64,000 nt of DNA, from positions 1,612,001-1,676,000 of the forward strand of contig CM049996.1 in assembly GCA_016630955.3 (NCBI GenBank). The letters run 5' to 3'. This document shows, one piece after another, positions 63,767 to 64,000 of this stretch. The first letter of the stretch is position 1. Every line of letters begins with the position of its first letter. The stretch is from Didymella arachidicola (lineage: Eukaryota; Ascomycota; Dothideomycetes; Pleosporales; Didymellaceae). A model generated the notes under the pieces. It saw nothing but the letters and a program-made list of their open reading frames with translations. It ran no database searches and was not told the origin of the DNA. A program made the translations under genes and the position numbers.

Positions 63767-64000
63767 ACGTGTTTCCCCACCGAGCCGCCCACCCCCACCG
63801 AGTCGCCCGCCCTCACCAAAATCGCGACTATTACACGATTATTACGCTCGACCACAACGCTGCATAAATACAGTATCAATCTCAAATTAATCCTTAGAAG
63901 CGTCGCTATCGACTGAATCTACTATTTCTGCAGTGCAGGTGCGCGCGTTGTGGCCAGTCTTGCCACAACGCCCGCAGTGCCTCTCTTTGCGCACCCTCTT
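63767..64000 (-). mobile_element. Family B transposon copy 2, cut by window end
   Basis: From TA at 63765-63766 onward the sequence equals 16596-16829 with no difference seen over 234 bases, including the 69-bp terminal repeat. It includes the last 38 or so codons of the transposase (minus strand, stop at 63887-63889) with the zinc knuckle. The rest lies beyond the window. Confidence 0.95.
63887..64000 (-). CDS. Family B transposase, C-terminal part only
   Basis: Identical to the end of the gene at 16716, with the CCHC knuckle and the acidic tail (VDSVDSDASKD). Whether the full copy is intact cannot be seen here. Confidence 0.9.
   Translation of the reverse strand, partial: KRVRKERHCGRCGKTGHNARTCTAEIVDSVDSDASKD

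Noticed and set aside
1..64000. Prophage, CRISPR, operon or bacterial island
   Set aside because: Introns, Pol III tRNA signals and gene families are fungal throughout; no bacterial gene block was seen.

Overview
The window looks like nuclear DNA of a filamentous ascomycete (Pezizomycotina). Protein genes are cut by short GT-AG introns of about 44-70 nt, many with CTAAC-like branch sites. The gene families are typical of moulds: S10 carboxypeptidase, heme-thiolate peroxidase, PTH11/rhodopsin-like membrane protein, Zn2Cys6 regulator, YAT permease, BTB protein, small secreted cysteine peptides. Spliced models below were built by eye from splice signals, reading phase and recognisable motifs. 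No alignment or database search was possible.

Layout. 1-1922: 3' part of a Fot1/pogo-type transposon (family A). 3033-5117: secreted serine carboxypeptidase. 7144-8424: peroxygenase-like heme-thiolate protein. 10502-12449 (SPB4-type DEAD-box helicase) and 13207-14414 (DGK1-type diacylglycerol kinase) are divergent. 16596-18443: complete Fot1/pogo element of family B, followed 37 bp later by a tRNA-Pro gene carrying a 52-nt GT-AG insertion in its D-loop. 21111-22257: a streptogramin-lyase-like pseudogene with four stops and a frameshift. 22740-24389: FAD-linked oxidase. 25237-about 26000: broken family A copy. 27000-28160: secreted FMN-dependent 2-hydroxyacid dehydrogenase. 29112-30687: PAN/Apple plus carbohydrate-binding wall-type protein. 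31894-33132: TLC-domain membrane protein. 34922-38085 and 39037-40763: a divergent pair of large proteins of unknown function. 43339-44851: BTB protein. 45518-47047: mitochondrial seryl-tRNA synthetase. 48607-50883: secreted low-complexity repeat protein. 51360-51515 and 52107-52360: two tiny secreted cysteine peptides. 52903-54111: rhodopsin-like membrane protein. 55291-57124: complete family C element. 57434-60100: Zn2Cys6 regulator. 60162-61038: HpcH/HpaI aldolase. 61694-63546: amino-acid permease. 63767-64000: start of a second family B copy, identical to the first over the visible part.

How it works together. Housekeeping genes (SPB4, DGK1, mitochondrial SerRS, tRNA-Pro, TLC protein) alternate with accessory secreted or membrane genes and with three transposon families. 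The regulator, aldolase and permease at 57.4-63.5 kb form a plausible small uptake and catabolism group. Genes from 48.6 to 54.1 kb form a patch of secreted and membrane proteins.

Most notable are the tRNA-Pro gene whose extra D-loop intron carries spliceosome-type signals and whose removal restores a normal tRNA; the two cysteine peptides; the divergent pair at 35-41 kb; and two small non-autonomous foldback elements at 54.9 and 61.4 kb.
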